Assembly (NCBI GenBank): GCA_039805565.1
Contig: JBDLTZ010000106.1
Location: 62,001 to 126,000, forward strand
Direction: 5' to 3'
Source of the DNA: CALJIC01 sp039805565
Lineage (GTDB): Bacteria > Chloroflexota > Chloroflexia > Chloroflexales > Roseiflexaceae
Length of the DNA: 64,000 nucleotides
In this document: positions 61,561-64,000 of the stretch, piece by piece
Layout of the letters: the number at the start of each line of letters is the position of its first letter
How positions within the stretch are numbered: position 1 is the first letter of the stretch
The notes under the pieces: model-generated
What the model saw: only the letters and a program-made list of their open reading frames with translations
What the model was told of the DNA's origin: nothing
Database searches by the model: none
Program-made: the position numbers and the translations under genes

Positions 61561-64000
61561 CTACTCGTCGCGCAGCACCTCGCGCGAGCGGCCGTCCTCG
61601 GCCGGCCCCACCACCCCCTGCTGCTCGAGCAGGTCGATCAGCTGCGCGGCCTTGCTGTAGCCGATGCGGAGCCGGCGCTGGAGCAGCGAGGCCGACGCGC
61701 GCTTGTGCTGCTGGACCAGCTTGATCGCCTCGGGCAGCAGCTCGTCCTGCTCGTCGACGCTCAGGAACTCGGCCGGGCCCTTCAGCGGCGAGTCGTGCGC
61801 CGTGAGCCGTGAGTCCTGGGCGGCCGCCGGCCCCTCGCTCCCCTGAGATCTCCGCTCCTCCCCCTGCGCGCGCGCGCCGTCGGACGTCCGGCGTCCGGCG
61901 TCAGACGGCGGCTCGGGCGGGTGCGCGTTGCGCCAGAAGCGCACGATCTTCTCCACATCCCCGTCGGAGACCCAGGTCCCCTGAACGCGCACCGGGCGCG
62001 GGGCGTCGGCGGCCATGTACAGCATGTCACCGCGGCCGAGGAGCTGCTCGGCGCCACTCATGTCCAGGATGACGCGCGAGTCGATCTGCGAGGTGACGGC
62101 GAAGGCGATGCGCGAGGGGAAATTCGCCTTGATCAGGCCGGTGACCACGTCCACCGAGGGGCGCTGCGTGGCGATGATCAGGTGGATGCCAGTGGCGCGC
62201 GCCATCTGCGCCAGGCGGCAGATCAGCGTCTCGACCTCGTCCGGCGCCATCATCATCAGGTCGGCCAGCTCGTCGATAATGATCACGATGTACGGCATCG
62301 GCTCCAGGTCCGCCCGGCGCCGCGCGGCCTGCTTGTAGCTGTCGATGTTGCGGAAGCCGTACTTGGCGAAGACTTTGTAGCGCCGCTCCATCTCCCGCGT
62401 GGCCCACTTCAGCGTCGGCACCACGCGCTCGAGCTCGGTGACTACCGGGGAGAGCAGGTGCGGGATGTGGTTGTAGGTGATCAGCTCGACCATCTTCGGG
62501 TCGACCATGATGAACTTCAAATCGTCCGGCGTGTACTTGAGCAGCAGCGCGCAGACGATCGAGTTGATGCCGGCGCTCTTGCCCGAGCCGGTGGCGCCCG
62601 CCATCAGCAGGTGCGGCATGCGCTCCAGGCCCGCCACCACCGGCATGCCGGACACATCGCGCCCCAGGCCGACCTTCAGCTTGCCCTTGCCGCTCTCGAA
62701 CTCGTCGCTCTCGATCACCTCGCGCAGCCCGACGATCGAGATCGACGAGTTGGGGATCTCGATGCCGACGTACTTCTTGCCGGGGATCGGCGCCTCGATG
62801 CGCAGCGACGAGGCAGCCAGCGCGAGCATGAGGTCCTTCTCCAGCGTGGTGATCTTGCTGAGCTTGACGCCCACGGCCGGCTCGAGCTCGAACTGCATCA
62901 CAGCCGGGCCGATGTTGACGTTCTTGACCTGCGCCTCAACCTTGAAGCTCGCCAGCGTCTCCTCGATCTGGCGCGACTTCAGCTTGATCTCCTCGGGGGT
63001 GATCACGCCCTCGCCATAGACCTCGAGCAGCTCGGTGGTCGGCAGCGGCCAGGCGCGGTGGACGGCCTGCACCTCGAAGCCGTCGAGCGCGGGCTGGACC
63101 ACCTCGGTGGGCGGGCCCTCGGGCGCGCGCGGGGTGGGGGCGGCCAGCAGCTCGCTGAGCACCGCCGCCGGGTCCTTCTTCGCCTCCGCGGCCGCATCCT
63201 TCTGCGGCTCGGCCTTGGCGGGGGCCTTGAGCTCGGCGGGCGGCTCGGCCTTGGCGGGGTCGCGGCGGAATAAGCTGGCGCGCGTTGGACGGTCGGCGAT
63301 CGGCGTCTGCACGATGTCCCCATCGGCTGGGCTGGCCTGCTCGGGGGGCTGTGCGGCCGCACGGCGGCCGCCGCGCTGGACGACTTGGTCGGCGCCGGGG
63401 GGCGGCACGTACGGCGGCGCGTCATCGGCCAGGCGCGCGCGTGGGGCGTCCTCGGGGGCGCCGCGGCGCTCGTAGGAGACGCTCCAGATCGTCGCCCAGA
63501 AGCGGGCAATGCTGTCGCGCGTGCCGTGGATGAGCTCGTGCAGGGTGATGTCGAACGTCAGCATCACGCCGGCGAGACCGACGATGCAGATCAGCACGAA
63601 GGCGGCCGGGCGACCGATCGCGCGCGTGAGGAGCTCGAGCAGCGCGTAGCCCGCCGCGCCGCCGCCCTCGCCGACGCGATCCTCGAAGCCGACGCGCGGC
63701 TCGATGCCGAACTCGAGCAGCGTGAGCAGCGCCGCCAGCACCAGCAGCGTGCCCAGCACCGTGGCGCCGGTGAGCGGCGAGCCCTCGAAGCGCTCCTGCA
63801 CCAGGATCGCGAGGCCGAGCAGGCCGAGCGAGAGCGGCACGAGCAGTGCGCCCCAGCCCAGCGCCATGCGCGTGAAGTCCACCCAGGTGGCGCCGATTGC
63901 GCCCGCGCTGCCCGTCATATAGAAGACGATCGTGAGAGCGGCGAAGGCAATCAGCGCCAGGGCGAACAGCTCGCGCTGGTGCTCCGGGCGCAGCGTGACG
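61561..64000 (-). CDS. ftsK: DNA translocase FtsK/SpoIIIE (5' end beyond window)
   Basis: About 812 residues are visible and the frame stays open to the right edge, so the true start lies outside. The N-terminal part has membrane helices (LFALALIAFAALTIVFYM and three more to about residue 170). A Pro/Ala/Lys-rich linker follows, then the alpha/beta motor with GATGSGKSAGINSIV (Walker A). LKFIMVDPKMVEL, YIVIIIDELADLMMMA (Walker B) and LIIATQRPSVDVVTGLIKAN follow. The C-terminal gamma winged helix (ASLLQRRLRIGYSKAAQLIDLLE) reads KOPS-like sites. It pumps chromosome termini through the septum. Between motor and gamma a heptamer-derived linker is inserted. Confidence 0.95.
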   Translation of the reverse strand, partial: VTLRPEHQRELFALALIAFAALTIVFYMTGSAGAIGATWVDFTRMALGWGALLVPLSLGLLGLAILVQERFEGSPLTGATVLGTLLVLAALLTLLEFGIEPRVGFEDRVGEGGGAAGYALLELLTRAIGRPAAFVLICIVGLAGVMLTFDITLHELIHGTRDSIARFWATIWSVSYERRGAPEDAPRARLADDAPPYVPPPGADQVVQRGGRRAAAQPPEQASPADGDIVQTPIADRPTRASLFRRDPAKAEPPAELKAPAKAEPQKDAAAEAKKDPAAVLSELLAAPTPRAPEGPPTEVVQPALDGFEVQAVHRAWPLPTTELLEVYGEGVITPEEIKLKSRQIEETLASFKVEAQVKNVNIGPAVMQFELEPAVGVKLSKITTLEKDLMLALAASSLRIEAPIPGKKYVGIEIPNSSISIVGLREVIESDEFESGKGKLKVGLGRDVSGMPVVAGLERMPHLLMAGATGSGKSAGINSIVCALLLKYTPDDLKFIMVDPKMVELITYNHIPHLLSPVVTELERVVPTLKWATREMERRYKVFAKYGFRNIDSYKQAARRRADLEPMPYIVIIIDELADLMMMAPDEVETLICRLAQMARATGIHLIIATQRPSVDVVTGLIKANFPSRIAFAVTSQIDSRVILDMSGAEQLLGRGDMLYMAADAPRPVRVQGTWVSDGDVEKIVRFWRNAHPPEPPSDAGRRTSDGARAQGEERRSQGSEGPAAAQDSRLTAHDSPLKGPAEFLSVDEQDELLPEAIKLVQQHKRASASLLQRRLRIGYSKAAQLIDLLEQQGVVGPAEDGRSREVLRDE
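61790..61905. repeat. Two heptamer arrays inside ftsK
   Basis: Array one (61790-61817) has four gagtcgt/gcgccgt/gagccgt/gagtcct units. Array two (61878-61905) has four cgtcgga/cgtccgg/cgtccgg/cgtcaga units. Both are in the coding region for the linker between the motor and gamma domains, giving residues such as QDSRLTAHDSPL. Confidence 0.75.

Overview
The window is GC-rich (roughly 70%), densely coded bacterial chromosome. The gene families suggest a member of the Chloroflexota: a leucine T-box leader, a DUF5679 zinc-ribbon protein, SURF1, MurJ, LCP and M23/LysM wall genes, and a phylum-typical mix of monoderm-like envelope genes. That assignment is inference from gene content; no rRNA or marker search was possible.

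Region 1 (1-12.0 kb) is housekeeping and catabolism. It holds the 5' end of a Gfo/Idh/MocA oxidoreductase and a minus-strand eutB-eutC-M81 peptidase group with its own promoter and long structured leader. Divergent from that, a near-consensus promoter drives a canonical T-box riboswitch with a CUC (Leu) specifier. The T-box precedes a methyltransferase, a small membrane protein and leuS. An M24 peptidase, a DUF5679 protein and endonuclease IV follow on the minus strand.

Region 2 (12.0-21.6 kb) holds an M23 peptidase and, divergently, a consensus promoter with a TGGTATACCA palindrome. Downstream is a sugar-acid catabolic operon: SDR pseudogene, ApnL-like lactonase family protein, GntR/FCD regulator, zinc dehydrogenase, D-2-hydroxyacid dehydrogenase, HpaI-type aldolase, DUF1537 four-carbon acid sugar kinase and a VOC protein. 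It resembles apionate or threonate pathways without matching one exactly.

Region 3 (21.6-26.2 kb, minus strand) carries cell-wall genes: MurJ flippase, LCP ligase and a LysM-SH3-M23 hydrolase. A gene-poor, relatively AT-rich 1 kb gap follows.

Region 4 (27.2-58.0 kb, all plus strand, many overlapping genes) is the most unusual part. It joins a Tad-type pilus module (TadE-like, TadG-like, CpaB-like, two CpaF/TadA-type ATPases, a CpaE-like MinD ATPase, TadB, TadC) to a type IV secretion or conjugation module. The second module has a VirB8/IMS-like protein, a VirB6/TrbL-like channel, a wall hydrolase with a split M23 domain, VirB2- and VirB3/PrgI-like proteins, a VirB4 divided over two genes, a lipoprotein, a PEGA/propeller membrane protein, an FtsK-like ATPase that lost its Walker A, and a VirD4/TraG-like coupling protein. 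A haloperoxidase-type lipoprotein and a 1462-residue SdrD/DUF11 adhesin open the cluster. No relaxase, integrase, Flp pilin or prepilin peptidase was seen inside it.

Region 5 (58.1-64.0 kb) returns to core genes: alpha/beta hydrolase, SURF1, a small membrane protein, Ppx/GppA-HD phosphatase and the FtsK translocase, cut by the window edge.

Scattered through the whole window are short arrays of 7-base repeats. Unit sequences differ from array to array. They lie mostly between genes, but also inside the T-box linker and within two coding regions.
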